Below, in pieces: positions 36,677 to 45,489 of a stretch of 64,000 nucleotides of DNA. Below the pieces are notes generated by a model. That model saw only the letters and a program-made list of their open reading frames with translations, searched no databases and had not been told where the DNA came from. The position numbers and the translations under genes are program-made. The stretch is from Candidatus Uabimicrobium amorphum (GTDB lineage Bacteria > Planctomycetota > Uabimicrobiia > Uabimicrobiales > Uabimicrobiaceae), in the NCBI RefSeq assembly GCF_009002475.1, contig NZ_AP019860.1:6214501-6278500 (forward strand), written 5' to 3'. Each line of letters starts with the position of its first letter. The stretch's first letter is position 1.

Positions 36677-38350
36677 GTGAATGCAAAATTTTACATTGTC
36701 ATGATCATTTTTATGATTTCCCTAAGCGCTGAATACGTGGGGCCCAATAAAACAATTACCAAAAAAATTCCCACTCACATGAAGTTGCAGCACAAAACCA
36801 TTTCGAGTGGTCATCACCTAACTCTGGCAGCACAACAAACAGTAGAACTACTTCCAGGGGCAGCCGTTGCACCAGGCGGAAGTTTAGAAGTAAAAGTTTC
36901 CTCAAATATCCCCCGCGAAGTTTCCATTACCGGGCCAGTAGAACTATACGAAAATTCCAAAGCGCAATACAAAAGTACGGTAATCTTTCCAAATGGCCAT
37001 AGTAAAGATATTACCAACAATTACAAGTGGCATGTTTCTCACAGTAACTACGCCAGCATCCACAACGGACTTCTTACCACCAAAGCAGTTAAACGCGACT
37101 TTTTTATTGATATTGTAATATCTACGGTATATGAAGGTTATCCTATTGAGGTTAGTTTCGAAGTCAAAATCCTAAAAGAAGCTTATACCTCTTTGCGCTT
37201 AGGATGGAGCCATGATGTCGACAAAGCCGCGCATATGGCCCAGGCAGATGGCCATAAAGTGATTCACGTTGACAATGGTTTAACAGCAGGTTCAGGACCA
37301 GACACTCCCTGGGTTTTACTCGGTGGCAAAAAAGCCCGAGTTGCTCCACATCAAAGAATTACCGGTATTGCGATTATTGGTGGCCCCGACGGAATTACTG
37401 GTCCTCCGGGTTACACTTATGTGGGAGATTTAAACAAAGGGTGTGGTTATGGTACAGCAGGTGTGTATCTTTACTACAAACATGGTTACCACAGCAATCC
37501 TGTCAGTGATTTAAAAATCATCAAATCAACAACGCCTCCACAAGGTTACTTTCTCATCAACGTAAATCTGAACTTTGGGTGCAATCGTTACATCGACAAG
37601 TTAGGAAGTAGTAATGACCAAGAGTATCACGGAGTAACGATGTACCTATCTGCACTGGGAGGGGAGTATTTTGTCGCAGAAACTTATGGAAAAGATAGCG
37701 ACTATGCATACAGAAGAGTGGAAGGCTACATCAATCAACGCCTCGAAGTTCTGCAAAGAGAATTCAAAAAAGCCGAAAAGAAATTCATACAAATCAAAAA
37801 TGACGCAGGCGCATTCTTTGACAAACTCGAGAATCTCAGTACCTATGAAACAACCAAATGGAAAGTTCGCGATCGCATCAGAAAAGGCGGTTGGCGCGTT
37901 GCCTGGGGACGAGAAGTTACGGAGGTGGATCTACTTGAAATTGCCGGCGCTATTGGGGCAGATGTCTATGGCGGAGGAGGGACAGCGACAATGTCCGTTC
38001 TCGAACAGATCGGACTCGAATCTATAGAAAAGCTTAGTGAAAATGTTGTCGATGAATTTAGCGGTTACTTTGAAGGCCAGCTAGAAAGCCTGATGGACGA
38101 AGTCACTGATTTCGCACAACAAATTATCCTCACTTTTTTCAAAGCGCTCATTGATGGAAAAAGCCCTGAAGATGCGATTGGTGATTTGGTCACTGCTTTA
38201 GAGAGAAAAGCACAAGAAGCAAAGGGGTTTAGGATTGAGTTTAAAGCCGGAGTGGCGGAATACTCGGGAAAAAACAAGGTAGCCGGTGTGACACTCAGTC
38301 CGACAATTTCCTGGCAACCTTACATCGCTGTGCGTTTAGTTCGACCTTAG
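36677..38350 (+). CDS. Secreted beta-prism (MABP-like) protein with Ig-like domain
   Basis: 557 residues, paralogue of 11376-13064. Layout: signal peptide; coathanger-like motif (VELLPGAAVAPGGSLEV, 56-72); BIG2-like Ig domain (about 76-167); MABP-like beta-prism (about 170-335) with GYTYVGDLNKGCGYGTAGVY; coiled coil (about 350-390); conserved C-terminal domain with VYGGGG and ending WQPYIAVRLVRP. The start is GTG with GAGGAG ten bases upstream. Last gene of the plus-strand module, 16 bp after the C39-like gene. A binding role (membrane or glycan) follows from the beta-prism fold only. Confidence 0.85.
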   Translation: MNAKFYIVMIIFMISLSAEYVGPNKTITKKIPTHMKLQHKTISSGHHLTLAAQQTVELLPGAAVAPGGSLEVKVSSNIPREVSITGPVELYENSKAQYKSTVIFPNGHSKDITNNYKWHVSHSNYASIHNGLLTTKAVKRDFFIDIVISTVYEGYPIEVSFEVKILKEAYTSLRLGWSHDVDKAAHMAQADGHKVIHVDNGLTAGSGPDTPWVLLGGKKARVAPHQRITGIAIIGGPDGITGPPGYTYVGDLNKGCGYGTAGVYLYYKHGYHSNPVSDLKIIKSTTPPQGYFLINVNLNFGCNRYIDKLGSSNDQEYHGVTMYLSALGGEYFVAETYGKDSDYAYRRVEGYINQRLEVLQREFKKAEKKFIQIKNDAGAFFDKLENLSTYETTKWKVRDRIRKGGWRVAWGREVTEVDLLEIAGAIGADVYGGGGTATMSVLEQIGLESIEKLSENVVDEFSGYFEGQLESLMDEVTDFAQQIILTFFKALIDGKSPEDAIGDLVTALERKAQEAKGFRIEFKAGVAEYSGKNKVAGVTLSPTISWQPYIAVRLVRP

Positions 38351-38408
38351 TACATTCACTGACTATTATTATATTTCCAGGCTTTAGATGGCAATGAATA
38401 ATAACTAA

Positions 38409-38448
38409 TTTTCTTATTGTGTTTTTGTACCAAAACACAATAAGAAAA
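38409..38448. terminator. Bidirectional terminator-like hairpin between convergent genes
   Basis: A perfect 17-bp inverted repeat (TTTTCTTATTGTGTTTT and complement) with a 6-base loop. It sits between the stops of the plus-strand beta-prism gene and the minus-strand kinase gene. The A-rich/T-rich stem base gives a U stretch on either strand. Confidence 0.75.
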
Positions 38449-40504
38449 GGTTGGTGTTATTTTTGAAAGAAAGCAATTATGCTTTGTACTCCAGATAATT
38501 TAGAGACTGGATCAAAAATAATTTTTAATACTCTGCAATAGAGCCTTACCTTTTGTTGAAAAAAGAAATATTCCCGTTAGGTAAAAGGCTTGTAAGGAAA
38601 AAAATACAAAAACATGATACAGCATCATCCAAAATTTCTCTTTAAATCGATATTTTTTCGGCCAGACATTGTATATACGAAAATATAAATTGTAAAAAAT
38701 AATGATGCTCAATATACCTATCAAAGGTCCTCCGAAGATTACTGTCAATGCAAGAATAGCTTGAGCTCCTTCTCCCCCAGTAGCAGAAACTAGCAAAACA
38801 AAGCATATTGTCAAAGCAGCGCAGAAGATAGCTACGGATAACACCATCGGTATAATAAAAAGTACCTGCTTCCACCATGGCTGTTTACACTTAACTATAA
38901 ATTCTACGGTTTTTCCTGCGCCTATCGATGAAAATAGTGTGGTTATAACTAACATTATTATTTTGGATTGCAAAATTGATATTGTAAAAACATTGCTAAT
39001 GATTTCAAATAATACAAGTATAGTGATAAAGGAAATAAGAGGACCTATCTGTGTAAGTACAATGGACAATCTTTTCGAAAAACTTACTTTGATCCATGTC
39101 CGGCTGTACAGTAACATCATAAATATGTAGAAAGTAATCGTTGCAATCCAAAAGAGAACAGTTGAGTATTTACCTAGTAGGATAGAGTATTTGCTTGCCC
39201 ATATCGGCGAAACCCCCACGCATATGTAACATAAAAAGCTAGAGATAATTGTGTTAATCCATATGTTTGCTGTATGTTGCGTTTTTGCTTTTATCGCTTC
39301 TTCTGTCGACTTTGTTACGAAACAAATCATCACAGTTAATGGAATCATGAGATAATCAATATTTTCTATATCTTTTACGTTTACAAAAAAAGGTGCAATA
39401 ATAATACTCGACATAAGTATAAATATGGATAAAATTCCAAATTGTGCGAATTTAACTACAATTGAAATTCCGAATTTAACGGCTTCCTTTTTACTAATTT
39501 TCTTCTGTAAAGCCTTCCTTTCTTTTGTTTCGTGTAAGTGTTCTATTTGAGTTTTTGCAATGCCAAAATCGTCATTTGCAATTGCTGATTTAGTATACAA
39601 GTTGTGTGCTTTTAACAGACTTTTTTGCGCATTTTCATTCTCTTGCCATAAGTTAATTGCTTGTTCAAAGCCAGTGATTGCTTTGGTGTACATCTCGTAT
39701 AACTGTGTTTTTTTCATTCCCCGAGCTTTTTTATCGGTGCATTTTTCTAAAATTTTTTCCGCTTTTTGGGTGATGATTATGCTTTCGTAATGTTTGAAAT
39801 AATCTTCTATTGCTATCCGGAATGAATTTACATTTTGCGGTCTTTGTGTAGCATTTTTCGCCAATGCTTGCTGACAAATTTTTATGAGTTCTTCGGGAAT
39901 GGCCCTGTCAAATACAGGCATTTTACCTTTTTTGGCTGCCAGTAATGTAAGCCACAAACTTTTTTCTTTTCGCGGTGGTTTTTTATGCAAAATTTCATAC
40001 AAAATTCCTCCCAGAAGATATATATCTGTTGCATACGAGATATCTTGTCCTCTTCCTTCTGCTAGTTCTGGAGACATATAACAAGGCGTCCCCATCGGTT
40101 CGGTGATGGAACTTTTGTGAAAAGTACGCTTGTCATCGATGTTGTCAGTTACATCAACAGCGATTCCCCAATCCATAACATAAATTTCCCCAAAGTCACC
40201 TATCATGATATTTTCAGGCTTTAGGTCACAATGCACAATACCTTTGCTGTGAGCGTAACTAATGGCATTACAAACATTGACTAAAATTTGCAAATGTGTT
40301 TGTTGACTGTATTTTTTGGCTTTTTCTTTTTCTTCTTCCGTTTTCGGATATAAAAGTTGTTTCCATGAAGTTCCCTTGACAAGTTTCATTGCTAAGAGAA
40401 TTTCATCATTGTCATTTTGTTGGATATCATGTATTGGAACTATGTTTGGATGCTCTAAGTATGCACTGGCTAAGGATTCTGCTAGGAATTTATCCCTGTC
40501 AGTC

Positions 40505-41895
40505 CAAGCCCATTGACTTAAGCGTAAGTATATAGTATAAAATAATTTAAAACAGTAAAAGAAGAGATTATGAAAAAAAAGAGTAATAGATAAAAGTAAA
40601 GAACTATTAGAGTCAGAGCGTTTCAAAAAAATGCATCGTAAAAACGAAAAAGACTTTACAAGAGAAAGAAAACTACCTTTTTCAAGATTAATGGTATTCA
40701 TGATACGTAAAAGCATAAAATCAATACAAAATAGGCTAAACGAATTCGTAAAAGACTTGCTTACAAATTTTACAACGGTAACCTCAGGAGCATATACAAA
40801 AGCAAGGAAAAAGCTGAATTATACAGCCTTTATAGAGTTAAATAAGCAAGCAGTAGTTGAAACATTGTATGAAGATGAAGACTACAGAAAATACAAAGGT
40901 TTTCGTCTATGTGCAATAGACGGATCAAAAGTAAGACTTCCAAATGAAAAAGAGATAGAAGAACATTTTGGCACAATAAGATATAAAAATAAAAACATAA
41001 GTGTAGAAGGATCACACGCATTTGCAACAGTGTCAGTACTTTATGATCTACTAAACGAAATCGCAATTGATAGCGAAATAGGACACTGTAAAAAAGATGA
41101 AGAGCTATTTGCTTACAAACACTTTCAACATGCAAATGAAAATGATCTCATTCTCTTCGACAGAGGTTATTGTTCATATACCCTGTTAGCACATTTATGT
41201 AAAAAAGGTATCAATTTTGTAGTTAGATGTCCTGTTAATTCTTTCTATCAAGCAAACAAAATGTTTAAGCAGAAAATTGAGAGCTGTATTACAACTATTG
41301 AACCTCCTGACGATAAAAAGAAATTAGTTAATGACCAGTCTCTACCATCGAAAATTTCTGTACGTTTTGTTCGTGTTATGCTTGATACAGGTGATGTTGA
41401 AGTCCTTGTTTCTTCCTTAGTGGATGAACAATTGTACCCCACTGATGATTTTAAAGAGCTTTATTGGTTTAGATGGGGTATAGAAACTTTCTTTGATCGC
41501 ATTAAAAACCGTCTTGACCTTGAGAATTTCACTGGCAAAACTACTCTATCTGTTCAACAAGATTTCTATGCTACTATTTACATTAGTGGTCTTGAATCTA
41601 TTCTTATTGAAGATGCTCAAGATATTCTTGATCAGAAAACTTCTAGCAATAAGTATCCTCAGCAGGTCAATAAATCCGTTTCTTTTAATACCATTAAAAA
41701 CTACGCTCTTGATTTACTTTTTGAAAATGACTCTGATTTACTTTTTGAAAAACTTACTCAACTTTTTCTTTCTTCTCCTACTTGCATTCGAAAAGATCGC
41801 CCTCGACCCCGAGTTAAATCTCCTCGAAAACAAGTTAATTACTATAAAAGAAAACGAAAACCTACTTACTAGATTTTCTTAAGTCAATGGGCTTG
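40505..41895 (+). mobile_element. IS4-family insertion sequence, copy 2 (1391 bp)
   Basis: Same 18-bp inverted ends and length as the copy at 14772-16162 and an identical transposase. The target duplication is CCCTGTCAGTC (40494-40504 and 41896-41906). It is inserted opposite to the kinase gene that it splits. Confidence 0.97.
40631..41872 (+). CDS. IS4-family transposase (DDE, YREK type), copy 2
   Basis: 413 residues, the same protein as copy 1, with Asp97, Asp177 and the YREK glutamate. An ATG at 40570-40572 with AAGAG upstream is followed by A8; reading through with 7 or 10 A's yields a further 20-odd residues (including LLESERFKK) in frame with this one. Slippage-dependent start is therefore suspected in both copies. 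Confidence 0.93.
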   Translation: MHRKNEKDFTRERKLPFSRLMVFMIRKSIKSIQNRLNEFVKDLLTNFTTVTSGAYTKARKKLNYTAFIELNKQAVVETLYEDEDYRKYKGFRLCAIDGSKVRLPNEKEIEEHFGTIRYKNKNISVEGSHAFATVSVLYDLLNEIAIDSEIGHCKKDEELFAYKHFQHANENDLILFDRGYCSYTLLAHLCKKGINFVVRCPVNSFYQANKMFKQKIESCITTIEPPDDKKKLVNDQSLPSKISVRFVRVMLDTGDVEVLVSSLVDEQLYPTDDFKELYWFRWGIETFFDRIKNRLDLENFTGKTTLSVQQDFYATIYISGLESILIEDAQDILDQKTSSNKYPQQVNKSVSFNTIKNYALDLLFENDSDLLFEKLTQLFLSSPTCIRKDRPRPRVKSPRKQVNYYKRKRKPTY

Positions 41896-42383
41896 CCCTG
41901 TCAGTCCCTGGTAGCATTTTTTTTATGGCAACATCTCTTTTTAACTTATTTTGCTGCGCTTCATAAATGATTCCCATTCCACCGCGATTTATCTCTTTAA
42001 AATTTTGATAGTCACTTTTGCTGTCGACGTTGATTTGTGACTGCAAAACCGGCGCAATAGTTTCTTCTTTTGAGAATGTTTTGTTTTGCTGTTGTAGGAT
42101 GGTTTTGTCTTCCGAAAAAGTATTGCTGGAGTGAGGAGCAACTGTTTCACTGTTTGAGAATGTCTCTTCTACCACTTTATTAGGATCAACGGTTATGTCG
42201 TTGGAAAATGTCATCGTATTTGATCTATAGGTGCTTTGAGAAGAGTTTTTGTTTTGAGAATCTTCAATTATTTTAGACCATAATGACCGGAAGACATTAT
42301 TATCCATAAGAACTCCTTTTCCACTTGTTTTGAATTTAGAACTTGATTATTAATTAGTTTTGATTACCTAAATAATTCGGTCA

Positions 42384-44687
42384 TTAGCCCAAGGTTGTTA
42401 ATCCTAATATCTTTAGAAGGCGTTCATTTAACAAGAAAACTGTTATCGAAAAAAAGATAAACACATGGTACAACATGGCGAAAAATTTTTCTTTAGTGTC
42501 ATATTTTTCTGGCCAGACATTGTATATACGAAGATATACAACAAAAAAAATAGCAACACATGCTAAACTTGCTATAAGGAAGGCAACAAAATTTATTAGA
42601 TCGGTATACCCACTTGAGCTCTGAGAGTATAAATATTCATGATGAAATTCATCTATGGCATAATAGAGTACCGCTGTAACCATGAGATTTATCAAAAAAA
42701 GTAAGGTTTTTAGCCATGGCTGCTTGTAATAGTTAAAGATATCTATTGTTTTTTGAGCATACCTAGATGACACAAATAAAATGACTGCAACGGATAAAGC
42801 GGCTATAACTTGAAGTAGACTTTCCAGCCCCAAATTTGGATGAAGTTGTTCAAATATTAGTTGTATAAAAGTATAAAGTATGAAGAGGGATATCTGTTGT
42901 ACTACTAAGGATAGTCGTTGACGAAAATCTATTTTTACCCACAGATAACTGTAGCACAACATCAGAAAAGCATAAATAGCGATGGCAATAAGCGGAAAAG
43001 TTACAATATTGATACATATGTAACACAGAATGCTAGATACAATTGTATTTTGATGTACACTGCTAGAGGATTGAGTCTGGGCCTTTATTATTTCCTCTGT
43101 TGCTTTGACCACAAAAAAGATTATAAGTGGCGATACTAAAAGATTATCTGAGGTTTGACTTGAGAATATTGATTCTGCTATATAGCAAAATATCAATGTG
43201 GCAACGCATGAGAGTCCTATACTTAAGATTTTCATTAGTTTTGAATTAATAAATTTTGAAGTTTGCATTCTACCGATTTGATTATGTAATTTTTTTTCTT
43301 TGGCCTGTAAAAATTTTTTTTGGGTTTCGGCAATACCAATATCATCATTTGCAATAGCGGTTTTTATATATAAATTTCGCGCCTGTAGTAAATTTTGCTT
43401 GGCCGCCTCATTGTCTTGCCAAAGTTCAATCGCTTGTTCAAAGGTAGCGATTGACTTTGTGAACATTCGGTATACCTCTTCATGTTTCATCTCCGAAGCT
43501 TCTGCGCTTGTACACTCTTCTAAAATTTTTTCTGCCTCTTGAGCGATCACGATACTCTTATGGTGGCTTAAATAGTCCTCTATTGCTGTTTTAAATTCAC
43601 CAACGTTTACATAACGATTGCTAATATTTTTAGCCAATGCTTGGCGACAAATATGTATTAATTCGTTGGGGAGCGTTTCATCAAAATGTGGCATTTGACC
43701 TTCTTTTGCCATAAATAGTATCTGCCATAAATCTTTACCTTTTCGAGGAGGTTCTTTATGCAAGATTTCATACAAAATTCCTCCCAGAAGGTATATATCT
43801 GTCGCTGGCGATATATCTTCTCCTCTTCCCTCAGCTAATTCCGGTGGCATGTAACAAGGTGTCCCCATAGGCGTTGTAATATCACTCTTGCAAAGAGTAC
43901 GCTGTTCTTTTGTATTTTCATTGATGTCTACTGCGATTCCCCAGTCCATCACCAAAACTTCGCCAAAGTCACCGATCATTATATTTTCTGGCTTTAAATC
44001 ACAATGCACAATTCCTTTACTATGCGCGTAATCGATCGCATTGCATACTGTCATCAGAATTTGCAAATGTGCTTGCTGGTCATATTGTGTGGCTTTCTCA
44101 TTTTCTTCTTGCGTTTTCGGGTAGAGAATTTGTTTCCAAGACAATCCCTTTACCAACTTCATCGCAAGTAAGATTTCATCGTTTTCGTTTTGTTCCATGT
44201 CGTGGACAGGTACTATATTAGGATGCTCCAGGTAAGCCGTTACCAAAGACTCTGCCAAAAACTTCTCTTTTGGTGCATTAGCAAGCATTTTTTTTATGGC
44301 TATTTTTCTTTTTAACTTACTTTGTTGCGCTTCGTAAATAATGCCCATCCCACCACGATTAATTTCTCGAAAATTCTGATAATCGCTTTTGCAGTTGAGG
44401 TTGATTTGTTGCGATTGCGAAACTGGCGCAATCGTTTCTTCTTTTGAGAATGTTGCGTTTTGCTGTTGTGCAATGGTGTTTTCTTCGGAGAAAGTATGGC
44501 TGGAGTTATGCGGAGCAACTGTTTCACTACTTGAGAATGTCTCTGCTGCTATATCATCAGGAAGCATGGTTATGTCATTAGAGAATGACATGTTATTCGA
44601 TTTATATGTGGCACTTACTTCATTGCTTTTGAGTAGTTCAGCACCGACTACTTTTGTCCATAGGGATTTGAATTCCGAATTTTTCAT
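42384..44687 (-). CDS. Multi-pass membrane Ser/Thr protein kinase (TFS-motif family)
   Basis: 767 residues, intact paralogue of the IS-split kinase next to it. The N-terminus is FKSLWTKVV with four [TS]FSxxxT motifs (1-87). The kinase domain (about 105-375) has INRGGMGIIY, Lys132, HCDLKPEN (Asp230; non-RD), DWG (Asp248) and GTPCYMPPE. A helical region follows at about 385-470, then around eight hydrophobic segments to the C-terminus. The membrane part is not a known sensor domain to me. All catalytic residues are present. Ribosome site weak. Tandem duplication with the disrupted gene is evident from shared length and order. Confidence 0.92.
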   Translation of the reverse strand: MKNSEFKSLWTKVVGAELLKSNEVSATYKSNNMSFSNDITMLPDDIAAETFSSSETVAPHNSSHTFSEENTIAQQQNATFSKEETIAPVSQSQQINLNCKSDYQNFREINRGGMGIIYEAQQSKLKRKIAIKKMLANAPKEKFLAESLVTAYLEHPNIVPVHDMEQNENDEILLAMKLVKGLSWKQILYPKTQEENEKATQYDQQAHLQILMTVCNAIDYAHSKGIVHCDLKPENIMIGDFGEVLVMDWGIAVDINENTKEQRTLCKSDITTPMGTPCYMPPELAEGRGEDISPATDIYLLGGILYEILHKEPPRKGKDLWQILFMAKEGQMPHFDETLPNELIHICRQALAKNISNRYVNVGEFKTAIEDYLSHHKSIVIAQEAEKILEECTSAEASEMKHEEVYRMFTKSIATFEQAIELWQDNEAAKQNLLQARNLYIKTAIANDDIGIAETQKKFLQAKEKKLHNQIGRMQTSKFINSKLMKILSIGLSCVATLIFCYIAESIFSSQTSDNLLVSPLIIFFVVKATEEIIKAQTQSSSSVHQNTIVSSILCYICINIVTFPLIAIAIYAFLMLCYSYLWVKIDFRQRLSLVVQQISLFILYTFIQLIFEQLHPNLGLESLLQVIAALSVAVILFVSSRYAQKTIDIFNYYKQPWLKTLLFLINLMVTAVLYYAIDEFHHEYLYSQSSSGYTDLINFVAFLIASLACVAIFFVVYLRIYNVWPEKYDTKEKFFAMLYHVFIFFSITVFLLNERLLKILGLTTLG

Positions 44688-44904
44688 TTTTTACTCGTTT
44701 TTATATCGATAAATACAATAAAATTTTTGAGAGTCATTTGTTTTGAATTATGGTTTTGACGGAACTATTGCGTGTTGTTTTTTTCACCTAAAACGACAGC
44801 TACTAATTCTTTGAAGTGATCTGACAGTTCCTTATTGCTACGAATCTTGCGAATAGGGTCATCGTGCTCCATACTGTACTCCTTCGTTTACTTACATTAT
44901 AACA

Positions 44905-45194
44905 CTTTCTGGAAAAAGTGGCACACCCTCGACAACCTCACCGCTTTCTTTGATTTCCCTTGCGAGGTGCGCAAGATCATGTATACTACTAATATCATCG
45001 AAAGTTTGAACAGCAACATCCGCAAGGTTACTAGGGGTAAAAAAATCTTTCCTCATGACCAGGCGGTTCTCAAATCTGTATACCTAGGTGTCCAGCAGGC
45101 GAAAACTAAGTGGACGATGCCTATCCATAATTGGCCTCTCATCCTCCAACAACTTGTTATCATGTTTCCTGATCGCCTAGGTATAGAAATGTAA
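44905..45194 (+). pseudogene. IS256-family (mutator-type) transposase remnant, C-terminal part
   Basis: About 95 codons corresponding to the end of an IS256-family transposase: FFDFPCEVRKIMYTTNIIES, SNIRKVTRGKKIFP, KTKWTMPIHNWPLILQQL. The catalytic Glu in TTNxIESLN is present but the two Asp-containing parts are gone, so it cannot be active. The 5' boundary is uncertain; homology seems to begin near FWKKWHTLDN. Its codon use is more GC-rich than its neighbours, which fits foreign origin. No partner copy lies in the window. Confidence 0.85.
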
Positions 45195-45489
45195 TGTCCA
45201 CAGTTCGTGGTACATTCCCAATAATTACTGCAATAGAGGTTATGAAATCCATAACTTGTGAATATCTCTCAAGCTTCATTTTGTGTTGTGGTGAAGCGTT
45301 GTTTAAATTATTTTCTGACTTAATCATTCATGGTGATTTAAATTAAGTAGAAGTCTCTAACATTTGTTAGAGACTTCTACTTAAAATCTAACAAAACTAA
45401 ATACTATAGAGTAACGCATCTATTAAAACCGTCTACTTATCATCGCTGGATTTATATATACTCTCTATCTTTATTATGTGCTCACTTTT
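45195..45489. other. Gap between the IS256 remnant and the 45490 gene, with a perfect inverted repeat
   Basis: No gene is seen. A perfect 20-bp inverted repeat (TTAAGTAGAAGTCTCTAACA and complement, 2 bases between arms) lies at 45343-45384. It lies downstream of the minus-strand gene that ends at 45490 and could terminate it, though it is about 105 bp away and lacks a clear U tract. Confidence 0.65.

Larger units (their letters stand above)
38512..42307 (-). pseudogene. Membrane Ser/Thr kinase gene disrupted by an IS4-family insertion
   Basis: The 5' part (42307 down to 41907) gives MDNNVFRSLW, TFSxx(E/D)T motifs, glycine loop INRGGMGIIY and VAIKK (Lys129), then enters the IS and stops after a few codons. 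The 3' part (40504 down to 38512) gives the rest: HCDLKPEN, DWG, MSPE, coiled coil and about eight membrane segments. Removing the 1391-bp IS plus one 11-bp target copy leaves 2394 bases, exactly 798 codons, and rejoins MLPGTDRDKFLAES as in the paralogue at 42384. The ATP-binding lobe and the catalytic loop are now on separate pieces, so kinase activity should be lost. A chimeric frame starting inside the IS (40716) runs into the 3' part and might yield a truncated membrane protein. RBS AAGGAG at 42307. Confidence 0.95.

Noticed and set aside
40505..40716. Start of the kinase 3' fragment inside the IS4 element as a genuine start codon
   Set aside because: The first 70-odd residues are antisense transposase sequence; the fragment is a by-product of the insertion and not an original gene start.
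44765..44872. 35-codon minus-strand frame starting MEHDDPIRKIRSNKELS
   Set aside because: Short, ends quickly and abuts the IS256 remnant; it may be debris of a mobile element, but nothing supports a gene.
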